A stretch of DNA of 64,000 bases from CBDUXP01 sp965371225 [NCBI: uncultured bacterium] (GTDB taxonomy: Bacteria > Abyssobacteria > SURF-5 > CBDUXP01), in contig CBDUXP010000001.1 of NCBI GenBank assembly GCA_965371225.1, positions 62,001 through 126,000 of the forward strand, given 5' to 3'. The position numbers and the translations under genes were made by a program. This document shows, piece after piece, positions 52,486 through 60,715 of the stretch (position 1 is its first letter; the number at the start of each line of letters is the position of its first letter). The notes below the pieces were generated by a model. The model made no database searches, had not been told where the DNA came from, and saw nothing but the letters and a program-made list of their open reading frames with translations.

Positions 52486-53772
52486 TCAACCAGGGGCGCC
52501 TGAGGTCGGGGGCGCGCCGCCGGGCTCCGCGGTTCCCGGGCCGGTAGCCCCGGGGACGAAGTAGTTGATCATATACACCCCCGGGGGGCCTTCCGCGCGA
52601 TATTGGCGCAGCATCGCCGCGCTCTGGGAGACGGGGTACGTGAGCCACACCGCGGCCAACACCAGCGCACCCGCCCGGCACGTTCGGGACATGTGGAAGC
52701 GGGCACCCACCCACGCGACGGCCTCATCGGCCAGCCCAACCAGGGTAAGCACCGCGAACACATAGCCCGGGGAGGCCAGACGCATGCGGATGGGGTTGTA
52801 ACTCGCCAGCCGCGACACAACCAGTAACAGGGCCATGAACATGAGGACGGCGAGCGGCGGCACCAGGGTGGCGGCGCCCGTGCCGTGGCGCCAGCTGCGC
52901 CACACGGCCACCATCGCCAGGCTCAACACACCGGTACCGATCGCGCATTGCACCAGAGGCGGCCCGAGCATGCACCACTCGCCCATCGCCCCGGCCGCCA
53001 GGGCGGCGTCTTGCAGCAGCGTGCGCTCGGGCGGGAATCGCAACCCCGTCCACATGCCGGACACCAGGTAGTTGCGGATCAGCCAAAGCGTCAGCGGCAC
53101 GAGGCTCAGCAAGAGGAACCCGCTCGCCTGCAAGAACCGGCGGCGAGCACCCGTGCCAGCCGTGGGGGCGAGTAGCACGAGGGCGCCGGTGCCGACCACC
53201 GCGACTCCCATGTAGCGTTCCACGCAGGCCAGGGCCGCGCCGAGTACGGCGACGCCGAACCAGGCGGGATGTCCGCGACGCCGGAATTCCACGATGCCGG
53301 CCAGCGTCACGAGCGCGAGCAAGATGAAGAGCGGTTCCGCGGTGACCTGCGCCGCCACGAACAGGAGCGGGTGCCCCAGGGCCACCCACAGGATGCACAC
53401 CAGCACGGCGCCGACGGACCGCCGGCTCGCGCGACACAGTGCGGCACACAGGGGAACGCTCAAGCCCAGACTGAGCGCGTTGAGCGTGCGCGCGGCAGTC
53501 ACGGGGTCGAACCCCATCGCGCCGAAGGCGGCCAAGCTCGCGGGATACAGGGGCGGCCACAGGGTCAGCGGCATCCCCGGCTGCACTTCCAGGCCGCGGC
53601 CTTCCAGCAGACTGGCGGCCGTATAGGTGTACAGGACGGAGTCCTGATAACCCCCGATCCCGTGGGGGGCCGTGGCCAACCAGACCAAGAGCATGACCGC
53701 CACGCCGCCGAGGCCGGCGCCGACCGCCACGATGGCTGCGCCGCGGCCTGGCGCGCCCGTGTCCTCAGTCAC
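52486..53772 (-). CDS. Membrane glycosyltransferase, GT39/ArnT-like
   Basis: 428 residues with about ten membrane helices, GTG start. The first periplasmic loop carries GGYQDSVLYTYTAASLLEGRG and the LWPPLYPASLAAFGAMGFDP segment, as in GT-C enzymes of the PMT_2/GT39 group, with the acidic catalytic residue expected at the QDS position. Such enzymes move sugars from polyprenyl carriers. Substrate unknown. C-terminus ends in a Pro/Gly-rich tail. Confidence 0.75.
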   Translation of the reverse strand: MTEDTGAPGRGAAIVAVGAGLGGVAVMLLVWLATAPHGIGGYQDSVLYTYTAASLLEGRGLEVQPGMPLTLWPPLYPASLAAFGAMGFDPVTAARTLNALSLGLSVPLCAALCRASRRSVGAVLVCILWVALGHPLLFVAAQVTAEPLFILLALVTLAGIVEFRRRGHPAWFGVAVLGAALACVERYMGVAVVGTGALVLLAPTAGTGARRRFLQASGFLLLSLVPLTLWLIRNYLVSGMWTGLRFPPERTLLQDAALAAGAMGEWCMLGPPLVQCAIGTGVLSLAMVAVWRSWRHGTGAATLVPPLAVLMFMALLLVVSRLASYNPIRMRLASPGYVFAVLTLVGLADEAVAWVGARFHMSRTCRAGALVLAAVWLTYPVSQSAAMLRQYRAEGPPGVYMINYFVPGATGPGTAEPGGAPPTSGAPG

Positions 53773-53826
53773 CGCCGGGCGAACCGCGGCGCGCCATACG
53801 CGAACACGGTGCTCCGCACGCTGGGG

Positions 53827-54354
53827 TCAGATCCGCCCGTGACCACGCCCTCGCCACCGTGTGATCCAGGCTTGCGGCGAAGTGACGCGCGCGACCAACG
53901 CGCGCGCACGACCGAGGGGGCCGGTGGGTCGTGCCGGCTGCGCGTGTTCGGCGAGCCCGCTCCGGATGGCGGCGGCGAACTGGCGGAGCGCCCGTTGCCG
54001 TTGCGCGGATTCGGCCCGCCGGCGCGGGGAGGGCAGGCGAGCGCCGCGGCGGGCGTGGTAGTGCGCAGTTGCTTCGGCCCAAGCGATGACGTCGGCAGCG
54101 GACGCGGCCAGATTCGGCCGTGGCGGCACGGTCCCCGCTGGCGCCTCGGCGGCTTCGGCGATCAGCGCGGTGACAGGATCAGGCCCAGCGCCGGCCCGCG
54201 CGCACCACTGGCGCACGTAGCGCCGGTAGCCGGCGGCGACGGCCGGGTCGAGGGTCGGCGGCAGCGACACGCGCAACCGCCACCCGCCTAGCGCTTGAGC
54301 GCCTCCGTCTGGACGGTCGTCGCGTGCGGCACGGGCGGGGTCGGGCTCACGCAC
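53827..54354 (-). CDS. Hypothetical Ala/Arg-rich protein
   Basis: Up to 175 residues from GTG 54354; a start further in, at the GTG of VSLPPTLDPAVAAGYRRY, is equally possible. The body is helical (ALIAEAAEAPAG, ADVIAWAEATAHYHARRG) with an Arg-rich C-terminus. No family recognised. The start overlaps the end of the 68-residue gene upstream. The coding nature is supported only by length and position, so confidence is low. Confidence 0.4.
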   Translation of the reverse strand: MREPDPARAARDDRPDGGAQALGGWRLRVSLPPTLDPAVAAGYRRYVRQWCARAGAGPDPVTALIAEAAEAPAGTVPPRPNLAASAADVIAWAEATAHYHARRGARLPSPRRRAESAQRQRALRQFAAAIRSGLAEHAQPARPTGPLGRARALVARVTSPQAWITRWRGRGHGRI

Positions 54355-54553
54355 TCCTCTTATTATGAACCCGGTCTGCGTCGTAGTCCATCCACTTGCC
54401 GGCCAGCGTGGACAAGACGTCCACGAGGCCGCTGACCACGACGTTGCCGGGCCCATCGTCCGGCTTGTCCTGTGCCGACCGGGGGGACCCGGTCTTGTTT
54501 TCGAGCCCCTCGGCCCATTTTTTGGTCCGACGTTCCGGATTGCGGTTCGTCAT
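54347..54553 (-). CDS. Small hypothetical protein
   Basis: 68 residues, polar then amphipathic (MTNRNPERRTKKWAEGLENK, NVVVSGLVDVLSTLAGKWMD). A good ribosome site (AGGAG, seven bases before ATG 54553) picks this start over the ATG nine codons upstream. Its lower GC and normal residue mix make it look like a genuine gene. No family recognised. Confidence 0.6.
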   Translation of the reverse strand: MTNRNPERRTKKWAEGLENKTGSPRSAQDKPDDGPGNVVVSGLVDVLSTLAGKWMDYDADRVHNKRSA

Positions 54554-54726
54554 GTTGGTGCTCCTCTCCAAAACCTTCACCCATGAAGACGGGCACGAAG
54601 CATGCCGACGTGTCGGTACGCGGAAGCGGTTGCGGCCCAGGAGGTTCGGGCCGATGCGTCAGGTGTCGGCGGGGGCCAACGGCAGATTCCGGCCCCCCAG
54701 GGGCAGCCTTTGCCGGTCGCGGCGGG

Positions 54727-55899
54727 TCACGCCACCGGCGCGGCGACCGGGTCGACCGCCCCGAGCCCTCGCTGGGGCCAGAGGGCGCCGACGATTACGC
54801 CGTAGAGGCCGCCGACGGGCACCAGCTTCCACGTGTGGTAGAGGATGAGCTGCCCGTGCGTCCAGTGGGGCGTGGGATTGGTGCGCCGGCCGATTTCGGG
54901 CAGGTCGAGGAACACGAACAGCGATGGCAGTGCGAGCCACACGAACAGGACGAGCAGGCGCGGGCGCGGCTCGCGAAGGTACAGCAGCACCACCACGGGG
55001 ACCAGCAGCAGGTAATGATGCTCCCACACGAACGTCTGGACGAAGTAGAACGTGCAGATCCAGAGGCCCACGTACAGGCGCAAATCGCGCGACCGGCTCA
55101 GAAACGTGAGCATGATCCCGAACGCGAGGCAGAAGTAGCCCACCATGCGCGGTAGCACCTGGCCGCCCGTCAGGTGGTACAGCAGGACTTTGAGCCCGTG
55201 ATTCCCACTGGTCAGCGCCAGGGGGGAGACGTCGCGCGCGGCCGCCCAGTCCATGAAGAACCGCCAGTCCGCCGGATGTGCGATGGCAAAGTAGGGCACG
55301 AAGGTCGCCAGCAGGCCGGCGGCGCACAGCCCGAGCGGCCACCACTGCCGAAACTTCACCAGCAGGGGCCCGAACAGGAGCGGGAACAGCTTGATCACCG
55401 TCAGCACGGTGAAGAGGCCGGCCGCGGGCCAGGCGCGGTCGCGCTCGAACGCGCGCACGAGCGCGAACACGCCGACGGCCATGAGCACGTTGATCTGCCC
55501 CATGTACACGTCCACGTACCAGGGGGAATAGGCGAACCACATGGCGGCCGCGACGCAGCCGACGTCGCGCGCGTCCGCGAGGCGATACGTCCACCAGGCG
55601 GCGCCCCACGTGAGGAGGGTCATGCCGCCCACCCACACCGCGTAGGCCGTCCACGGCCGGAGCAGGGTGAGGGGAATCCCGATGGCGTACGCGACGAAGG
55701 GCGGGTAGTGATTCCCGTACTGGTACGGCACCACCAGCCCCGCCGGGGCGTCCGGCGTCCGCGCCTGGTAAATGCTCCAGCCCTGCCGGGCGTCGTACCC
55801 ACTCTGGTAAAACTGGAAGAAGTCCGCCCCCATGCCGAGGGTGTGCATCGAATCGTTGAACAGGCGGTCGAGCCCGACCGGCCCCGTGCCGCGTTGCAC
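54727..55899 (-). CDS. Membrane glycosyltransferase, DUF2029/GT87-like (start uncertain)
   Basis: 390 residues from GTG 55899, about nine membrane helices. MGADFFQFYQSGYDARQGWS with PYQYGNHYPPFVAYAIGIPLTL is the GT87/DUF2029 first-loop pattern; VYMGQINVLMAVGVFAL and FTVLTVIKLFPLLFGPLLVK follow. Related enzymes are polyprenyl-phosphate-mannose-dependent transferases. The in-frame sequence just upstream of the GTG still encodes a membrane helix (AAILIHLLFLANLFGAF), which family members have, yet there is no ATG, GTG or TTG between it and the TGA that ends the GT2 gene in the same frame. A CTG or ATT start is possible. Confidence 0.75.
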   Translation of the reverse strand: MQRGTGPVGLDRLFNDSMHTLGMGADFFQFYQSGYDARQGWSIYQARTPDAPAGLVVPYQYGNHYPPFVAYAIGIPLTLLRPWTAYAVWVGGMTLLTWGAAWWTYRLADARDVGCVAAAMWFAYSPWYVDVYMGQINVLMAVGVFALVRAFERDRAWPAAGLFTVLTVIKLFPLLFGPLLVKFRQWWPLGLCAAGLLATFVPYFAIAHPADWRFFMDWAAARDVSPLALTSGNHGLKVLLYHLTGGQVLPRMVGYFCLAFGIMLTFLSRSRDLRLYVGLWICTFYFVQTFVWEHHYLLLVPVVVLLYLREPRPRLLVLFVWLALPSLFVFLDLPEIGRRTNPTPHWTHGQLILYHTWKLVPVGGLYGVIVGALWPQRGLGAVDPVAAPVA

Positions 55900-56067
55900 G
55901 CCGCGAAACGCGCCAAACAGGTTCGCCAGGAACAGGAGGTGGATGAGGATGGCGGCGCCAAGGACGGCGCGGGCCAGAGTCAGGTGGCGCGGTGGAATAG
56001 CGCTGGGCGCGACGACCCCCGCAATCCGCTCAGCCGGCGCGCCGGCGCACGCGGACGCCGGCGGTTC

Positions 56068-56790
56068 TCACGCCCGCTCCGCGTGCCATTTGCGGTACGG
56101 CTTCACGAGCAGGTAGTACCACACGACCTTGCCGACGCGCAGGGAATCGCGCACGGGGCCGAAATTCGATGCGCGTTCCGCATCGGGATTGTAGATCGTG
56201 CTGATCGGGGCGCCGATGATCTGGTAGCCGAGACGGGAGGCGACGATCAGGAACGCCGTTTCCGTTTCGTACCGGCCTGCGCGCAAGTACGGGAGAATCG
56301 CTTCCATGGTCTCGCGCGTGAACAGCCGGAACCCCGACTGCGTATCGGAGATCGGCTGGCGACACGCGATGCTGATTAAGTACGTGCTGAGCCAGTTGCC
56401 AAAGCGCCGGCGGAATTTGATGTCGCTGCGCAACACGTTGCGCGAGCCGATGACCACGCACTTCACCTCGCCCCGGTAGTACTGCTGCAGCTTGAAGAGT
56501 TCGCGCGGCTGATGCTGGCCGTCCGCATCCAACGTGACCACCATGTCCACGTCGGCGTAGGCGGGGTCCGTGGCGATGGTCCGGAACGCGGACAGCAGCG
56601 CGGCACCCTTGCCCTGGTTTCGCTCGTGCGTGATCACATGGGCGGGTGTTCCGGACAGGACCGCCGCGGTGGCATCGGTCGACCCGTCATCCACCACCAG
56701 GACCCGGTCCACATACTGGGCGGTTTCTTGAATGATGGGTTCGCACAGGTCGCCCACGTTGTAACACGGGATGACAGCACATGTGGCCAT
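56068..56790 (-). CDS. GT2 family glycosyltransferase, dolichol-phosphate-mannose-synthase-like
   Basis: 240 residues. CAVIPCYNVGDL, VLVVDDGSTDAT, ERNQGKGAALLSAF and LDADGQHQP (the metal-binding DxD) are in the expected order, and QSGFRLFTRE follows. It probably charges polyprenyl phosphate with a sugar, supplying the GT87-type enzyme encoded next. ATG 56790 has TGAGGAG nine bases upstream. Confidence 0.9.
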   Translation of the reverse strand: MATCAVIPCYNVGDLCEPIIQETAQYVDRVLVVDDGSTDATAAVLSGTPAHVITHERNQGKGAALLSAFRTIATDPAYADVDMVVTLDADGQHQPRELFKLQQYYRGEVKCVVIGSRNVLRSDIKFRRRFGNWLSTYLISIACRQPISDTQSGFRLFTRETMEAILPYLRAGRYETETAFLIVASRLGYQIIGAPISTIYNPDAERASNFGPVRDSLRVGKVVWYYLLVKPYRKWHAERA

Positions 56791-57147
56791 AGTCTGCGGC
56801 TCCTCAGTGCGCACACCGCCCAAGAACCGGGGGAGGATCGGCGGCCGGCACAAGCCCGAATTATACCGAAATTGCCGCCTGGAACGGAGGGCCCTGCCCC
56901 CGCGGTAGGGGAAGATGCCCCGAAGCACGGGGGTTCGGCGTCCCGCTGCGCCGCGGCCAGGCCCGGCACAACGCTCACGCGCAGCAGGACGCAGGCGCCC
57001 GCGCGGGACCCATGGGGGCGGGAGTGGGCAGGGGCGTGGCAAAAGTGTGAACCGGCCTACATTAAGCCGGGGCACGCGCCGGTTTAGACTATCCCGCGTT
57101 CAGGGCTCGGCCGGGCCCGCAGCAGACGACCACGGACGGGGGTCACA
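56791..57147. other. Intergenic region with divergent promoters and a long dyad
   Basis: Holds the GT2 promoter (-10 TATAAT, 56865-56860 on minus) and, on plus, a TAGACT hexamer near 57084 for the selenoprotein operon. Between them 56938-56950 and 56980-56992 form a stem of 12 base pairs with one mismatch (GCGTCCCGCTGCG / CGCAGCAGGACGC) around a 29-base loop. No open frame of note. Confidence 0.5.
56860..56865 (-). promoter_or_regulatory. -10 element TATAAT of GT2 gene
   Basis: Consensus TATAAT on the minus strand, about 70 bases before ATG 56790. The -35 at the right distance (TCCGTT) is poor. Confidence 0.5.
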
Positions 57148-57909
57148 ATGACGGCGACGACGGGATTCTGGTTGGCAGTGCTCGGTTTCGGATTGGCAGC
57201 GGGCAATTGGGCGGTCTACTGGCCCAAGATCAAGGCGATGCGCGTTCCCCTGCGGCCCGTGGGGCACCAGGCGGTCATGGTCGCGGTGCTGGTGCTCGCG
57301 GTCCTCGCGTTCGCCAACGGTCCAGGCCTGCTCGGCGGCATCCTGGCAGGGTTGGCGATCCCGCTGGCGGGCATGTTTCTGTTCTTCACACTGCGAAGCA
57401 CCATGCCCAAGAATATTCCGGCGGTGGCGGTCGGGAAGCCGATCCTCGATTTCACCGCAAAGCGGGCGGACGGGCAGGACTTCGCCCTGGGCTCCCTGCG
57501 CGGCGCCCCCTTTCTGCTGAAGTTCTTCCGCGGCCACTGGTGACCGTACTGCGTCGCTGAGTTGCAGCGATGGGAAGCGTTCAAGGGCCAGTTCGAAGCC
57601 AAGGGGGTGCGCATGGTCGCCATCAGCCCGGACACGCACGCGGAGACGGCGGAGGCGGTCGCGAAGCACGGCTTCACGATGACGATGCTGAGCGATGAGC
57701 CACTCACGGTAGTCGACCAATACAACCTGCGCCACGACCGGGCGATCGCGCCCAAGCCCGGGCGGCCGATGGTGCGGGCGCTGGCGGTGCCCACTACGTT
57801 CCTGGTGGACAGCGCGGGGGTGGTGAAATGGATCGACCAGGCTGAGGATTACCGCGTGCGCTCCGACGCGGACCGCGTGTTGGCCGCGATCCAGGAACAC
57901 CTGCCTTGA
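57148..57909 (+). CDS. Membrane-anchored selenocysteine redoxin (AhpC/TSA-like, U-P-Y-C active site)
   Basis: 253 residues if TGA 57541-57543 is Sec132. The motif is FFRGHW, then TGA, then PYCVAEL, where relatives have WCPYC; the Cys three residues on is kept, giving a Sec-x-x-Cys pair. Residues 5-20 and 42-80 are membrane helices, and the redoxin fold (about 92-253; PILDFTAKRADG, VAISPDTHAETAEAVAK, AVPTTFLVDSAGVVKWI) faces outside or inside the membrane. It should reduce peroxides or disulfides. A GGGGGT ribosome site precedes the ATG. It overlaps the next gene by four bases (TTGA), so both are made from one mRNA. Confidence 0.88.
57554..57570 (+). promoter_or_regulatory. SECIS-like hairpin after in-frame TGA
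   Basis: Perfect six-pair stem TCGCTG / CAGCGA with loop AGTTG; the loop is bases 17-21 after the TGA. Compare the paralogous hairpin at 58166-58180, which has the same loop but a different stem. Confidence 0.8.
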
Positions 57910-58742
57910 ACGGGCGCGGGCGCTGCGGCGCCGCACGGCGGGCATTAGTGCTGGCCCTGGTCCTCGCCGGCGGCATGGGCTGTGGGGGCGATGCCCGGGC
58001 CGTCGCGCAACCGGTTCCGGCGGACGTGCCGCGGGTGGCCGTCGGCGATCCGTACATCGACTTCACGGCCCCGGATGCGGACGGGAACGCCTTCACCCTG
58101 TCCTCGCTTGACGGCACCCCCATCCTGCTGAAGTTCTTCCGCGGCCACTGGTGACCCTACTGCGTCTCCGAGTTGCGGAGTTGGGAAGAGCTGCGGGGCG
58201 ACTTCGACGCGCTGGGCATCGCGCGGATCGGAATCAGCTCGGACACGGTGGATCAGGCCGCCGGCATGGCGGAGAAGTACGGGTTCAGTATCCGGTTGTT
58301 GAACGACGCGGACCTGACCGTAACGGACCGCTACAACCTGCGGTACACCGATAACAAGACGCCAATCGCGACCACGTTGTTCATCACCGCGGACGGTATC
58401 GTACGTTGGATCGACGTGGCGCCCGATTACCGCAAGCGCACGGAAGGCGTACAGGTACTGGCGGCGGTGCGGCGTGCCCTGGCGACCGGTTCAGAGGCCG
58501 CCGAGTCGACCGTAGAACCGGTTGCGACGAGCTTCGGCGTCGTGCTCGTGGATCCGGGCAAGAACAAACTGCAGGTCATCAAGGCAGTGCGGACGATCAC
58601 GGGGCTGGGACTGGCTGACGCCAAGGCGCTCGTGGAGGACGCTGCGGAATTCATCCAGCAGGGTCTGACACAGGCGGAAGCGGACGGGATCGCCGCCCGG
58701 CTCGTACAGGCTGGCGCGACGGTCGAGATTCGGCCAGGGTGA
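57906..58742 (+). CDS. Selenocysteine redoxin fused to a ribosomal L7/L12 C-terminal domain
   Basis: 278 residues with TGA 58152-58154 as Sec83. TTG start overlapping the upstream stop. The N-terminus is a signal sequence with a Cys after GGMG that could be lipidated, though the lipobox is imperfect. The redoxin part (about 45-190) has FFRGHW, Sec, PYCVSEL, almost identical to the upstream gene, so the two are tandem duplicates. Residues about 207-278 match the L7/L12 C-terminal domain: [52 protein letters not shown]. In ribosomes that domain recruits GTPase factors; here it hangs on an exported or membrane redoxin, which is a rare combination. Confidence 0.87.
58166..58180 (+). promoter_or_regulatory. 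SECIS-like hairpin after in-frame TGA
   Basis: Five-pair stem CTCCG / CGGAG with loop AGTTG at bases 17-21 after the TGA. Relative to 57554-57570 both arms have changed and still pair, while the loop is identical, pointing to selection on the RNA. Confidence 0.8.
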
Positions 58743-58746
58743 TGCA

Positions 58747-58775
58747 TTGTGGGGCCCGGGTCCCTTTGGTATACT
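58747..58775 (+). promoter_or_regulatory. Promoter of tRNA-Pro
   Basis: TTGTGG (58747-58752), 17-base spacer, TATACT (58770-58775), overlapping the spacer just after the fusion gene's stop. A hairpin CGGGGT / ACCCCG (58789-58806) in the precursor lies before the mature tRNA. Confidence 0.55.
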
Positions 58776-58817
58776 CGGGCGGTCGCGGCGGGGTGGACGG
58801 ACCCCGCCCGCGCTTTT

Positions 58818-58894
<77 letters not shown>

Positions 58895-58970
58895 CCAGCC
58901 CGCCCAGCCCGGCGGTTTGCGCGTACGGTGTTGACGCCCCGGGCGGGCAGGGCTAGGCTGCGCACTTAGC

Positions 58971-60026
58971 ATGTGGGATGACTATCTGGAAGTCCCGTTT
59001 TCGCCCGAGTGTGTGGATGAATGCCGGGATGCGTGTAGCGCCGCGTTCGAGCTGCAGCGCGAGCACATGCAGATGCTCATGTCCACCCTCAAGCCGCGGG
59101 GGATTGCATGCTTGGGCGCGGGCGTCCTGAATGACATCCCCATCGACAGCTTCATCGTGGGCGGGGCGCAGGTCTACCTGGTCGATTGGATCCCGGACGT
59201 GTCCCGGGAAGGGTTCCGCGGGCGCCTCATCGCTGAAGACGGGGATGGCTACGACTGCCTCTTGTGCGAGGAACGCTGCGCGTCCGGAAACTTCTGCGCG
59301 GCGTTCCAGCCCCCGGTACACCCCGTCCATCGGGTGTGCCACAATTTCGTACTGGCCGAGGGGGCGCATCCGCGATGCGAGAACTACGCGCCGGGGCCAG
59401 AGCCCCATTTCGTGACGGGGGACGTCACGGGGGGCCGCGCGCAACGGTTTGCGGAATCGCTGCCGGACATCGTGCGCGAAGCGAAAACCCCCGCCCGGGC
59501 GTTCCGCAAAGCCATCAGCCACTGCCAACGCTGCGCCACCGTGAACGAGCGGCTCGATATCGAGGCGGGGTCCCAGGACCTGGTGACGTCGTCCATGATG
59601 GTGTCGCAATTCGAGCACGAGCCCTACACGTTCTTCGCGAAGCTGATGGAGGAACACTTCGGGCGCAAATCGATCGAGGAAAAGACCGCCGAGTTGACGC
59701 CGCTGTTGGAGCAGTTGCGCTCGGACCTGTTCCAAGTGCAGATGGACGGGCATGTGCGGGAACTCTACCGCCTGGTGGACAAGGACCGTGGGAAGGTGTA
59801 CTTCTCCGTGGAGCTGTTCCACGCCCGGCCGGCGGACGACAAGTACTTCCTGCTGCACGAGAGCCCCGCGGTCCTGGACACGCTGAGCAAGTACTTCCAC
59901 TTCGACTTCTCGTTCATCCCCCCCCAAGAGTCGCTCAAGGAAGTCACCACGGGGCAGCGGCCCTCCATCGTCCAATCGTTCGTCCTCCATCCCATCGAGA
60001 ACCTGGAGAAAGCCGCCGCGTTCTGA
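58971..60026 (+). CDS. Methyltransferase-like protein with Cys-rich insertion
   Basis: 351 residues, family not recognised by name. IACLGAGVLNDIPID with VYLVDWIPDV looks like the SAM-binding strand and acidic end of a class I methyltransferase, and SQDLVTSSMMVSQFEHEPY like its later strand. Between them (about 90-190) is a Cys-rich insert: Cys96, 99, 103, 109, 123, 136, 185 and 188, with CLLCEERC at its start and CQRC at its end, enough for one or two zinc or iron-sulfur sites. The remainder is helical. Probably cytoplasmic. Starts at ATG 58971, 76 bases after the tRNA; TAGGCT may be its -10. Confidence 0.7.
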   Translation: MWDDYLEVPFSPECVDECRDACSAAFELQREHMQMLMSTLKPRGIACLGAGVLNDIPIDSFIVGGAQVYLVDWIPDVSREGFRGRLIAEDGDGYDCLLCEERCASGNFCAAFQPPVHPVHRVCHNFVLAEGAHPRCENYAPGPEPHFVTGDVTGGRAQRFAESLPDIVREAKTPARAFRKAISHCQRCATVNERLDIEAGSQDLVTSSMMVSQFEHEPYTFFAKLMEEHFGRKSIEEKTAELTPLLEQLRSDLFQVQMDGHVRELYRLVDKDRGKVYFSVELFHARPADDKYFLLHESPAVLDTLSKYFHFDFSFIPPQESLKEVTTGQRPSIVQSFVLHPIENLEKAAAF

Positions 60027-60147
60027 CCGCGGGCCTCGCCCCGTCGGACGGGGCCGGGCTTCACTCCCCGACCGCCGGGGGTGCCATCGCGCCGGGTCGG
60101 CGACCCGCGTAGCGCCACGGGCGTAGCACTGGTAGGAGACGCGTGGA

Positions 60148-60612
60148 ATGGAAACTGGGATGACTGCGAGATACGTCCACACGAATCTCATCGCGCGCGA
60201 CATTGCAGCCCTCGCTGCGTTCTACGAGCGCGTCTTCGGATGCACGCCCATCGGCCCGGAACAGCATCTCGCCGGGAAATGGGTTGAAGACATCACGGGC
60301 GTGGCCGGCGCCGCGATTCGGGTGATGCACTTGCGAATGCCGGGCTGCGGTGAGGACGGCCCGACGCTGGAGGTCATTCAGTACGACACTCAACCGGCAC
60401 GAGTCACCACAACACCGAACGCCCCCGGATTCGGGCACATCGCCTTCGCCGTTGAAGATGTGCCAGCGGCTCGCGACGCGGTCATTGCGGCTGGGGGTGG
60501 CCGCGTCGGCGAAGTCGTCTCCGTGGACATTCCCGGGCGCGGGCACCTGACGGAAACGTATGTCACCGACCCTGAGGGGAATGTCGTTGAACTGCAGCAC
60601 TGGTCGGATTGA
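60148..60612 (+). CDS. VOC (glyoxalase/bleomycin-resistance) family protein
   Basis: 154 residues. Two beta-alpha-beta-beta-beta repeats: VHTNLIARDIAALAAFYERVFG and GFGHIAFAVEDVPAARDAVIAAGG. Likely metal ligands are His (VHTNL), Glu (LEVIQY), His (GHIAF) and Glu (NVVELQ), a complete set as in VOC enzymes. Reaction not predictable. Ribosome site AGGAG nine bases before ATG 60148; in-frame ATG 60160 is an alternative. Confidence 0.85.
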   Translation: METGMTARYVHTNLIARDIAALAAFYERVFGCTPIGPEQHLAGKWVEDITGVAGAAIRVMHLRMPGCGEDGPTLEVIQYDTQPARVTTTPNAPGFGHIAFAVEDVPAARDAVIAAGGGRVGEVVSVDIPGRGHLTETYVTDPEGNVVELQHWSD

Positions 60613-60715
60613 CGGGAAGTCCCGCGCATGGCAGGGGTGAACGGGACACGGTAGAGTAGAAGGCGCTGCGGCGTCGCCCGGCCTGCACCTCCCGGGCGCC
60701 GCAGGTGTTCCACTC

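Noticed and set aside
54288-54350. 20-codon frame from a GTG overlapping the stop of the 68-residue gene
   Set aside because: The GTGA overlap looks like coupling, but the frame stops after 20 codons and has no protein-like character.
56068-56070. TGA between the GT2 and GT87 genes as a fourth selenocysteine codon
   Set aside because: The frame continues, but no redox motif surrounds it and the hairpin after it has neither the loop nor the spacing of the three SECIS-like elements.
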